Assembly (NCBI GenBank): GCA_005786815.1
Contig: SYDB01000050.1
Span: 1 to 9,421, forward strand
Reading direction: 5' to 3'
Origin: Burkholderiales bacterium
Lineage (GTDB): Bacteria > Pseudomonadota > Gammaproteobacteria > Burkholderiales > Burkholderiaceae_C
Length of the DNA stretch: 9,421 nt
Part shown: positions 1 to 6,310 of the stretch, one piece after another
How positions within the stretch are numbered: the stretch's first letter is position 1
How the letters are laid out: every line of letters starts with the position of its first letter
The notes under the pieces: generated by a model
Told to the model about the DNA's origin: nothing
Databases searched by the model: none
The model's input: the letters and a program-made list of their open reading frames with translations, nothing else
Made by a program: the position numbers and the translations under genes

Positions 1-495
1 GCCAAGCAAACCCATTTTTTTGTAGCGCAACTGCAAATTGCGCAACGCCACCAACTGCCCGTCATCTTGCACGTGCGTCGCAGTGCTGATGGTTTGCTAA
101 AAGGGCTTCGTCTATTCCCCGTGGCGGGTGGTATAGCCCATGCTTTCAATGGCAGCCTGCAACAAGCGAAGATGTTTATCGAGATGGGCTTCAAACTCGG
201 TTTCGGTGGCGCAATGACCTATGACCGCGCGACCAAGCTGCGTGCGCTAGCCACCGAATTGCCGTTATCGGCTTTGGTACTTGAGACCGATGCGCCAGAC
301 ATTCCGCCCCACTGGATGTACACCACCGCCGAAGACCGAGAAAAAGGTAAGGCGCAAGGCAGAAACAGTCCAGCTGAGTTACCGCGTATCGCATCTGTTT
401 TGGCAGAACTGCGTGGCATATCTTTGGAGGAGCTCGCTGCAGCCACCACGGCCAATGCACGTCAAGCCCTACCCCGCCTACAATCGACTTTGTGA
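1..495 (+). CDS. tatD: TatD-family metal-dependent DNase, 3' part only
   Basis: This is the C-terminal 164 residues of a TatD-family hydrolase; the frame is open from base 1, so the 5' end lies outside the window. Family members are about 260 residues, so roughly the first 100, including the N-terminal HxH metal motif, are not visible. TatD enzymes are TIM-barrel, divalent-metal 3'-5' exonucleases/DNases of the cytoplasm. Visible family motifs, numbered from the fragment, are VILH (His24), the metal-binding GIAHAFNGS (His47), the active-site strand LETDAP (Asp97), and the RNSPAELPRIA and TTANA signatures near the C-terminus. The TGA stop overlaps the GTG start of the next gene (GTGA), which suggests translational coupling. 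Family assignment is firm. The exact member (TatD, YcfH or YjjV type) cannot be settled without the N-terminus. Confidence 0.9.
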   Translation, partial: AKQTHFFVAQLQIAQRHQLPVILHVRRSADGLLKGLRLFPVAGGIAHAFNGSLQQAKMFIEMGFKLGFGGAMTYDRATKLRALATELPLSALVLETDAPDIPPHWMYTTAEDREKGKAQGRNSPAELPRIASVLAELRGISLEELAAATTANARQALPRLQSTL

Positions 496-1349
496 GCACC
501 ACTGTCTTAAACGCCGATCTGCACTGTCACTCTGTGGTGTCTGATGGCACCCTCACCCCCGAAGCATTAGCGGCGCGCGCCAAAGCTAACGGGGTTGAGC
601 TCTGGGCGCTGACTGACCACGATGAAATCAGCGGGCAAGCGCGTGCGCTAGCTGCAGCCAAAGCCCAAGCCATGCAGTACCTCACGGGGACAGAAATCTC
701 CGTTACTTTCGCGGGCAAAACCGTTCACATCGTTGGTTTAGGCTTCGACCACGAAGATGCTGGCATGCAACAAGGCTTGCGCAAGACCCGTGGCGGTCGT
801 GGCGAACGCGCACAAGAAATGGCGCAAGGTTTGGCGCAAGTTGGTATCCACGGTTGCTACGAGGGCGCCTTGAAATATGTTGGTAATCCTGAACTCATCT
901 CCCGCACCCACTTCGCCCGCTATCTCGTCGAGTCGGGCGTTTGCGCTGACACCCACGAAGTCTTTCGTAAGTTTCTGACCGAAGGCAAGCCTGGATTTGT
1001 GCCACACCGCTGGGCATCGCTCAAAGAAGCTGTGCAATGGATCACCGAAGCGCAAGGCATTGCCATCATTGCCCATCCAGGTCGGTACAACTTCACTCCC
1101 AACGAGGAATACGCCTTCTTCACCGAATTTAAAAACCACGGCGGGCAAGGCGTGGAAGTGGTGACGGGTAGCCATACCACCGCCGAATATGTCAAATACG
1201 GTGACATGGCGAAAGAGTTTGATCTGCTCGCTTCACGCGGCAGCGATTTTCATAGCCCAGAAGAAAGCCGTATTGATCTAGGTACCTTGCCTTGGCTGCC
1301 CGGCCAACTCACCCCCGTGTGGGAAGCCTTGGCCCATCGCATCCAATGA
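492..1349 (+). CDS. rnm: PHP-domain phosphoesterase, RNase AM / nucleoside 3',5'-bisphosphate phosphatase type
   Basis: This 285-residue cytoplasmic enzyme matches the YciV/TrpH (RNase AM) family in length and layout. Escherichia coli RNase AM is a 5'-3' exoribonuclease on short RNAs, and a characterised Chromobacterium homologue removes the 3' phosphate of nucleoside 3',5'-bisphosphates; which activity dominates here cannot be told from sequence. The PHP metal-site motifs are all present: HCHS with downstream Asp (His11, His13, Asp18), TDHD (41-44), GTEIS (Glu68), HIVG (His79), RTH (138-140), AHPGR (His195) and SDFH (Asp252, His254). The helical insertion at about 96-160 with ELISRTHFAR is typical of this subfamily rather than of histidinol phosphatase or DNA polymerase PHP domains. 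The GTG start overlaps the tatD stop by 4 bases and has no clear Shine-Dalgarno, so coupled translation is likely. The 3' end overlaps the next gene by ATGA. Confidence 0.9.
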   Translation: MSTTVLNADLHCHSVVSDGTLTPEALAARAKANGVELWALTDHDEISGQARALAAAKAQAMQYLTGTEISVTFAGKTVHIVGLGFDHEDAGMQQGLRKTRGGRGERAQEMAQGLAQVGIHGCYEGALKYVGNPELISRTHFARYLVESGVCADTHEVFRKFLTEGKPGFVPHRWASLKEAVQWITEAQGIAIIAHPGRYNFTPNEEYAFFTEFKNHGGQGVEVVTGSHTTAEYVKYGDMAKEFDLLASRGSDFHSPEESRIDLGTLPWLPGQLTPVWEALAHRIQ

Positions 1350-2278
1350 GCACCGTTTCAAAACATACATCCGTAGACGGCTCCCCCCTCTCAGCACAAC
1401 AGGCCTTGGCAGGCATGCTCTATGCTGTGATCGCGATGGCGTGCTTTGCGGTGCTCGATACCACTAATAAGTTTCTTTTGGCCAGCGTGCCCATGTTGAT
1501 GGTGTTGTGGTTTCGCTATGCCTTCCAAGCCGTTGCGACCACCGCACTCATACTGCCTCGCAAAGGCCGAGCAGTCTTTCAGACCCTCGCTTTGAAATTT
1601 CAAATCATCCGTGGATTGCTGCTGCTGACATCTAGTTTTTTAGCGTTTGGTAGCTTGATTCGCATGCCGGTGGCCGAATTCAGTGCGATTGCTATGTTGT
1701 CGCCCTTGACGGTCACTATCTTGGCGCGCTTTGTGTTGAAAGAACATGTGTCGATGTTGCGCTGGGTATTTGTATCCGGCGGCATGGTGGGCGCCTTGCT
1801 AATCGTTCGGCCCGGCGGTGGCATGGACGCAAGCCATGCCTGGATTCCTATGCTGATGGTGCTGTCTTACTCCAGCTTTCAGATTTTGACCAGCCACATG
1901 GCTAAAACAGAATCGCCCGAGACCATGCACATCTATACCGGCTGGGTTGGCGCCTTAATTTCCACTGGTTTGGTCGTCAGTGCGTGGACTACAGAATTGA
2001 CTGGTTTTCAATGGATGTTGATGGTTTTGATCGGTTGTGCCGGAACATTAGGGCATTATTTGCTGATCGTAGCCTTTGCGCGCGCGCCTGCTTCGCGCGT
2101 CACGCCTTTTCTCTACAGTGGAATAGCTTTTGCCACGTTGACCGGATGGGTGGTTTTCTCGCATATCCCCGACCCGATTGCGCTCACAGGCATGTCATTG
2201 ATTGCCCTGTGTGGTTTGGGCGCTGGCTGGCTCGGCCAACGCGAGCATGCCAAAAGCGTTCCGCCTGCGCACGATTGA
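1346..2278 (+). CDS. EamA/DMT-superfamily transporter, substrate unknown
   Basis: A 310-residue inner-membrane protein of the drug/metabolite transporter superfamily. Two EamA repeats are visible, about residues 21-154 and 166-296, each with five hydrophobic helices, giving about ten membrane segments. An FVLKEHV segment (around 129-135) ends the fourth helix of repeat one at the place where EamA proteins usually carry a conserved acidic residue. The N-terminal 20 residues are polar and would be cytoplasmic. I chose the ATG at 1346 because it overlaps the preceding TGA (ATGA) and is followed by a normal DMT N-terminus; the frame stays open upstream to 1292, but that would add 18 residues read inside the phosphoesterase gene. 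DMT members export or import amino acids, purines or other metabolites, and nothing in the sequence names the substrate. Its place between two nucleotide-related genes is suggestive only. Confidence 0.87.
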   Translation: MSTVSKHTSVDGSPLSAQQALAGMLYAVIAMACFAVLDTTNKFLLASVPMLMVLWFRYAFQAVATTALILPRKGRAVFQTLALKFQIIRGLLLLTSSFLAFGSLIRMPVAEFSAIAMLSPLTVTILARFVLKEHVSMLRWVFVSGGMVGALLIVRPGGGMDASHAWIPMLMVLSYSSFQILTSHMAKTESPETMHIYTGWVGALISTGLVVSAWTTELTGFQWMLMVLIGCAGTLGHYLLIVAFARAPASRVTPFLYSGIAFATLTGWVVFSHIPDPIALTGMSLIALCGLGAGWLGQREHAKSVPPAHD

Positions 2279-2290
2279 TACAACCCAACC

Positions 2291-2929
2291 ATGGCGCAGT
2301 TTTTACAGGTACATCCTGAGAGTCCTCAACCGCGCTTACTCAAACAAGCCGTCGCATTTTTAGCCAGCGGTGGCGTGGTGGCCGTGCCAACCGATTCGAG
2401 TTACGCCTTGGTCTGCCACTTGGACGATAAAACAGCCGTTGAAAAAATGCGCCGCATACGCCAAGTCGACGATAAGCACCATCTCACTTTGCTGTGTCGC
2501 GATTTGTCTGAGCTTTCAAACTACGCCAAGGTAGGTAACCGCCAATACCGCTTGCTTAAGGCAGCCACCCCAGGCGCCTACACATTCATATTAGAGGCCA
2601 CCAAAGAAGTCCCTCGGCGTGTGAGCCATCCGCAACGCAAAACCATCGGCCTGCGGGTGCCCGAGAACAAAACCTTGCTAGAACTTTTGGCGCTGCATGG
2701 CGAACCCCTACTTGCTACCACATTGATTCCCCCTGGCGAGATTGAGCCCATGAATGACGCGCAAGAGATTCGCCAACGCTTCGAGCACGAACTCGCTGCG
2801 GTGATTGACGCAGGCGCTTGTCCGCTAGAAGCCACCACGGTCGTCGACCTCACCAGCATGGATGGCGGCGGCGATCCCACCATCATTCGGCAGGGTCGGG
2901 GCGCTTTGCGCGCGCTAGGCCTCGAATAG
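2291..2929 (+). CDS. yciO: YciO-subfamily YrdC/Sua5-domain protein
   Basis: This 212-residue cytoplasmic protein is a single YrdC-like domain close in length and sequence to E. coli YciO (206 residues). Family landmarks are PTDSSYAL (33-40), the basic RRIRQ segment (54-58), TPGAYTFIL (93-101), RKTIGLRVP (116-124), the ATTLIPPG loop (142-149) and TTVVDLTS (182-189). YrdC/Sua5/TsaC proteins make threonylcarbamoyl-AMP from threonine, bicarbonate and ATP for the t6A37 tRNA modification. In YciO the motif corresponding to the STSAN of TsaC is altered; here the Asn position reads Ile146. The common automatic label 'L-threonylcarbamoyladenylate synthase' may therefore overstate its role, and a separate TsaC probably exists elsewhere in the genome. 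The ATG starts 12 bases after the transporter stop with no evident Shine-Dalgarno, so it probably depends on upstream translation. Confidence 0.88.
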   Translation: MAQFLQVHPESPQPRLLKQAVAFLASGGVVAVPTDSSYALVCHLDDKTAVEKMRRIRQVDDKHHLTLLCRDLSELSNYAKVGNRQYRLLKAATPGAYTFILEATKEVPRRVSHPQRKTIGLRVPENKTLLELLALHGEPLLATTLIPPGEIEPMNDAQEIRQRFEHELAAVIDAGACPLEATTVVDLTSMDGGGDPTIIRQGRGALRALGLE

Positions 2930-2988
2930 ATAAATTTCTAACGATGCAATGCGACAATTCTTCTAATTCATTCCATAAAGTAAATGAC

Positions 2989-4185
2989 ATGAAAGACCGC
3001 GTTCTCTCAGGTATGCGCCCCACTGGCGCCCTGCATTTAGGCCACTACCACGGCGCTTTGAAAAACTGGGTGCGTTTGCAGTCTGAAATGGAGTGCTACT
3101 ACTTCGTCGCAGATTGGCATGCCCTGACCACGCACTACGAAAGCCGCGAAATCATTGAACAAAATGTGTATGAAATGGTGATCGATTGGCTTGCCGTAGG
3201 CCTCGACCCCAACCAGTGCACCATGTTTTTGCAAAGCCGCATCCCTGAACATGCTGAGCTTTTCACCCTCCTCGCGATGGGTACGCCATTAGGTTGGTTA
3301 GAACGCGTACCCACGTACAAAGACCAGCAAGAAAAACTCAAAGACAAAGACTTAGCAACCTACGGCTTCTTAGGCTATCCCTTGCTGCAGGCTGCGGATA
3401 TCTTGATTTACAAAGCCAAATACGTTCCAGTGGGCGAAGACCAAGCCAGCCATGTCGAACTGACACGCGAAGCTGCAAGACGCTTCAACCATCTCTATGG
3501 GCGCGAAGCCAACGCCCTCGAGAAAGCCCAAGCGAGTTTGGCCAAGTTGCCTAAAGACAGCGTCAAGCGGTTTGAGAAATCTCGCAAAACCTACCAAGAG
3601 ACTGGAGACGCCAAAGCTTTGGAAGGTGCCATGGGCTATATCGCCAGTGCCACAGAACTCGACGCCTTAGACCGCGAGCGTTTAGAGGGCTACTTCAAAG
3701 GCACTGGCAAAGTCATCTTGCCCGAGCCACAAGTTTTGTTGACCGAGGCTAGCAAACTGCCAGGCTTAGACGGTGCCAAGATGAGCAAAAGTTATAACAA
3801 CGCCATTGCCATCCGTGAAGACCGCGCCACGCTAGAGCACAAAGTCAAGCGTATGCCCACCGATCCTGCGCGCGCCAAGCGCACGGATGCTGGGAATCCT
3901 GAAAACTGCCCTGTTTGGCAATTCCACAAGGTCTACAGCACGGATGACACCAAGCAATGGGTGACCCAAGGCTGCAAAACGGCAGGAATTGGCTGTTTGG
4001 AGTGCAAACAACCCATCATCGACGCCATCCTGCGTGAGCAGCAACCGATGTTTGAGCGTGCTGAGAAATACCTAAGCCAACCCAAGCTAGTTCGTGATAT
4101 TGTGGACGCAGGTACTGAAAAAGCACGCATAACCGCCCGAGCCACCATGCGCGATGTTCGGGCAGCAATGGGGCTAAACTACTAA
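2989..4185 (+). CDS. trpS: tryptophanyl-tRNA synthetase
   Basis: A 398-residue class I aminoacyl-tRNA synthetase that charges tRNA-Trp with tryptophan in the cytoplasm. Visible are the HIGH-type motif HLGH (16-19), the Rossmann-fold and tryptophan-site region with GTPLGWLERVPTYKDQ and the GFLGYPLLQAADIL helix, GEDQ, and the KMSKS loop at 264-268. The protein is about 60 residues longer than E. coli TrpS; the extra stretch is a charged helical insertion at roughly 175-242 between the catalytic core and the KMSKS strand, as in other betaproteobacterial TrpS proteins. The anticodon-binding region carries four cysteines (307, 329, 336, 339) spaced x21-x6-x2. I chose the ATG at 2989 because MKDRVLSGMRPTG is the family N-terminus and a weak AAAG lies upstream. 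An in-frame ATG at 2944 would add 15 residues unlike the family. The reading frame continues further upstream into yciO as a shadow. Confidence 0.97.
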   Translation: MKDRVLSGMRPTGALHLGHYHGALKNWVRLQSEMECYYFVADWHALTTHYESREIIEQNVYEMVIDWLAVGLDPNQCTMFLQSRIPEHAELFTLLAMGTPLGWLERVPTYKDQQEKLKDKDLATYGFLGYPLLQAADILIYKAKYVPVGEDQASHVELTREAARRFNHLYGREANALEKAQASLAKLPKDSVKRFEKSRKTYQETGDAKALEGAMGYIASATELDALDRERLEGYFKGTGKVILPEPQVLLTEASKLPGLDGAKMSKSYNNAIAIREDRATLEHKVKRMPTDPARAKRTDAGNPENCPVWQFHKVYSTDDTKQWVTQGCKTAGIGCLECKQPIIDAILREQQPMFERAEKYLSQPKLVRDIVDAGTEKARITARATMRDVRAAMGLNY

Positions 4186-4196
4186 CATACAAGCGC

Positions 4197-4201
4197 AGGA
4201 G
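4197..4201 (+). promoter_or_regulatory. Shine-Dalgarno of the response regulator
   Basis: AGGAG sits 8 bases upstream of the ATG at 4210, inside the 24-base gap after trpS. It is the strongest ribosome-binding site on the plus strand here and fixes the start at 4210 rather than the in-frame ATG at 4216, which would be spaced at 14 bases. It also means the regulator does not need coupled translation from trpS. Confidence 0.8.
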
Positions 4202-4209
4202 TAATAAAA

Positions 4210-4800
4210 ATGAGTATGTACATCATCGATGACCACCCCTTAGTCCGTTCCGCCATTGCCATGCTGTTGCGTCGCATGCGCTCCTCCACCAAGGTCATCG
4301 AATTAGACAAATTTAGTGAATTACAAGCCGCCATCATCAAAAATGGCGAGCCCACCCTGTTTGTGCTTGACTTGCTCTTGCCTGGCGTCAAAGGTACCAG
4401 CGCGGTCACCGAAGTGAAAAAAATGTACCCCGAAGTGCCTTTGGCAGTTCTATCTTCTATGCCCGCTGGCGAAGCAGAAGAAACCTGTATCGAGGCTGGT
4501 GCTGACATCTATATCGAAAAATCGACCCCTAGCAACGAAATCGGCGAAGCGCTCAAAGGCTTGTTTGCGGCTGAGGCTGGCGACGAAGAAACCATTCCAC
4601 TAGGAGACACCAAGCTCTCCAAGCGCCAAAAGCAACTCATCATCATGTTGGACCGTGGCTTAGGTAACCGTGAAATTGCTGAAGAGCTCGATATCAGTGA
4701 ACACACCGTCAAAGTCCACTTGTGGCGCCTGTTCCGTCGCCTGGGTGTGAAAAGCCGCACACAGACGCTGCACTTTGCTCGGATGCATGGATTGCTCTAA
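4210..4800 (+). CDS. LuxR/NarL-family response regulator, no kinase in view
   Basis: A 196-residue two-domain transcriptional regulator of the NarL/FixJ type. The receiver spans about 1-120 and keeps the acidic pair Asp7-Asp8, the phosphoacceptor Asp54 in LDLLLPG, the switch hydroxyl Ser82 in VLSSM, and Lys104 in YIEKS, so it should be phosphorylatable. The C-terminal LuxR-type helix-turn-helix spans about 133-196, with LSKRQ opening it and NREIAEELDISEHTVKVH as the DNA-contacting pair of helices. It follows trpS by 24 bases on the same strand and is followed by a terminator. No histidine kinase lies in the window, so its partner and target genes are unknown. A link to tryptophan or to the converging cytochrome c genes is only a matter of position. 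Family assignment is secure; function is not assignable. Confidence 0.93.
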   Translation: MSMYIIDDHPLVRSAIAMLLRRMRSSTKVIELDKFSELQAAIIKNGEPTLFVLDLLLPGVKGTSAVTEVKKMYPEVPLAVLSSMPAGEAEETCIEAGADIYIEKSTPSNEIGEALKGLFAAEAGDEETIPLGDTKLSKRQKQLIIMLDRGLGNREIAEELDISEHTVKVHLWRLFRRLGVKSRTQTLHFARMHGLL

Positions 4801-4856
4801 AAGGTTTTAGTGAGATCTGGCTGGCTTTAGCCCCGATATTAGGTTGTAGTCACCGC

Positions 4857-4885
4857 AAAAAGACCTCTTCAACAAGGCCTTTTTT
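4857..4885. terminator. bidirectional intrinsic terminator between converging genes
   Basis: A hairpin pairs AAAAAG (4857-4862) and CCT (4864-4866) with AGG (4875-4877) and CTTTTT (4879-4884), with one A-C mismatch at 4863/4878 and an 8-base loop. On the plus strand the right arm runs into six Ts and would end the response-regulator transcript. On the minus strand the left arm supplies five Us and would end the ccm transcript, whose last stop codon is at 4888-4890. The stem core is short, so termination strength is uncertain. The rest of the junction, 4801-4856, shows no gene. Confidence 0.7.
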
Positions 4886-4887
4886 CA

Positions 4888-6309
4888 TTACAGCGGTTCG
4901 CGCACCATCAGGTTAAGGCCACTGCTGCCCAGCTTCACAGGAGTCAGGCTTACACCCAAATCTCCAGGTTGTGCGATGGCTTGGCCGCTCTTGGAAATTC
5001 GAACTTTCACCGTCACCTCGGTCATGCTCGATAGCTTGGCCGCTGGGTTCATCGATGTGCTGTCGTCCAAGACAAAGTCAAAAGGCAATTTATCTGCTGT
5101 GGTTCTGACAATCGCGAGTGGCATACGCGAGCCTGATACGGGGGTCGCGAAAACAAACACCGTGTCCGTTGGCGCGACTTTGTCGGCTAGCTCTTTGATC
5201 ACACTCACTCTGCCTGAAATGCGTGCCGAACTTGCTTGGTTATTGGCAGCACCTGCCGAGTTAGGGTTTACCGCAGCGCCGTTGTTAGTGGAATTGGTAT
5301 TTAGCTGTCCGGGCGCGCTAGCCGTTGCATTGCTGCGTGGGGGTGCTGCGGGCAAACCCATTTTTTCGCGGGTCTGTGCAATTGCTCGGTCTAATTCAGG
5401 CGCATCAGGAGAGTTTGGCTCCACCACTTCTCGAGCCCGCTCCCAAAAACGCAGCGCAGATCGGTAGTTAAGCTCCGTGTATGACGCGCTGCCCGCCAAA
5501 AACAAAGCGTTTAAGTGCTGCGGGTCCGCCGTCAACACACGTTGAATGATGGCCCATGGCTGTCCTGCAAAGTTGCCTTGGTTTTTCTGCGCCAAAACTT
5601 CGGCATGTTCAATCGCCAAGTTGTCGTCTTTGCTAAGCGCCAGCGCTTTTCTAAAAGCCTCATCAGATTCATCAAAAAGTTCGCGCGCACGTTGCACACG
5701 TGCCAGCATGACCCAACCATCGACTTGATTAGGCTCGTCTTGTAGGCGACGCATCAAAGCGGTGGCCATTTCGGTCATCTTTTCGGGTGAAACGTTGGAA
5801 CCTTGCTCAGCTTCAGCCTGCAAGGATGCGGGGTTTAATGCAAGAGGTTGACCCGTCACGGCATACATCAACATCGAGGCTACAGGCACCAAAAATACGA
5901 AGCTCATCACCAAAACCCACGGCGCACGCCAAGCTTGGGGTTTAGGTTTTGCAATTTGTGCGGGATCATGCACTGCTACAAGCGTCTCTTCTTGCGAGGT
6001 TGCCTGAGAATGCTCGGTGCTTATTGCGTCGCCACCGACATCCTCAAGCAATCGTCTTGCTAATTCATCTTTGGCAGTCTGCAACTCTTCGCTACTCAAA
6101 TTACCCAATACATATTCTTTTTCTAAGTCGCGTAATTGGTCTTTGTAAACCGCAGCATTGGCTTGAACAGGGTCATCTACGCGATCTTGAATTTTTTGGA
6201 CATCTGCTGCACCCAGCTGTGAGCCACGCCACAAACTCACACTGATGACTGCCAGCACGACAACCACCATGGCTAAGGCGCACAAAAGAAAGCTTAGTTC
6301 TGGGTTCAC
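4888..6309 (-). CDS. ccmI: cytochrome c maturation protein CcmI (TPR apocytochrome chaperone)
   Basis: A 473-residue inner-membrane protein that binds apocytochrome c and delivers it to the CcmF/CcmH heme ligation complex. In order it shows a membrane helix at about 5-27, a cytoplasmic charged coiled segment at about 35-90 (the CcmI-1 part, KDQLRDLEKEY), a second membrane helix at about 131-150, a periplasmic TPR region at about 172-295 (ALMRRLQDEP, WVMLARVQRARE, ADPQHLNALFLAG), a low-complexity Asn/Ala/Ser/Pro linker at about 322-362, and a C-terminal domain at 363-473 with ISGRVSV, DTVFVFA, RMPLAIVR and ISKSG. That C-terminal domain is typical of the long CcmI form in beta- and gammaproteobacteria. 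The start is GTG, 1 base after the ccmH stop, with little Shine-Dalgarno, so reinitiation from ccmH is likely. The stop is TAA directly followed by TGA. Confidence 0.93.
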   Translation of the reverse strand: MNPELSFLLCALAMVVVVLAVISVSLWRGSQLGAADVQKIQDRVDDPVQANAAVYKDQLRDLEKEYVLGNLSSEELQTAKDELARRLLEDVGGDAISTEHSQATSQEETLVAVHDPAQIAKPKPQAWRAPWVLVMSFVFLVPVASMLMYAVTGQPLALNPASLQAEAEQGSNVSPEKMTEMATALMRRLQDEPNQVDGWVMLARVQRARELFDESDEAFRKALALSKDDNLAIEHAEVLAQKNQGNFAGQPWAIIQRVLTADPQHLNALFLAGSASYTELNYRSALRFWERAREVVEPNSPDAPELDRAIAQTREKMGLPAAPPRSNATASAPGQLNTNSTNNGAAVNPNSAGAANNQASSARISGRVSVIKELADKVAPTDTVFVFATPVSGSRMPLAIVRTTADKLPFDFVLDDSTSMNPAAKLSSMTEVTVKVRISKSGQAIAQPGDLGVSLTPVKLGSSGLNLMVREPL

Positions 6310-6310
6310 A

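Noticed and set aside
1292..1345. Extended N-terminus of the transporter frame upstream of the ATG at 1346
   Set aside because: It lies wholly inside the phosphoesterase gene, adds residues unlike a DMT N-terminus, and the ATG at 1346 forms a standard ATGA overlap.
2078..2099. GCGCG/CGCGC alternating tract and inverted repeat in the transporter gene
   Set aside because: It encodes the loop FARAPASR between helices, so codon usage for Ala/Arg explains it.
2906..2934. Possible promoter before trpS: TTGCGC then GATAAA with a 17-base spacer
   Set aside because: The match to consensus is weak, especially at -35, and the -35 lies inside yciO; it is not enough to annotate.
2818..2988. Upstream extension of the trpS frame into yciO
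   Set aside because: It translates to a His/Arg-rich sequence typical of an out-of-frame reading of yciO; the TrpS family N-terminus begins at 2989.
4797..4810. CTAAAA-GG-TTTTAG inverted repeat at the end of the response regulator
   Set aside because: The arms are perfect, but a 2-base loop is too tight and the A/T-rich stem lacks a T-run; the hairpin at 4857-4885 explains termination better.
7..5364. Shared 14-mer CAAACCCATTTTTT near base 7 and near base 5351
   Set aside because: Both copies are inside coding sequence, and a single 14-base match in 9.4 kb is within chance expectation.
4976..5467. Long plus-strand open frame opposite ccmI (163 codons)
   Set aside because: It is antisense to the conserved C-terminal and linker regions of CcmI, has no ribosome-binding site, and resembles no family I know.
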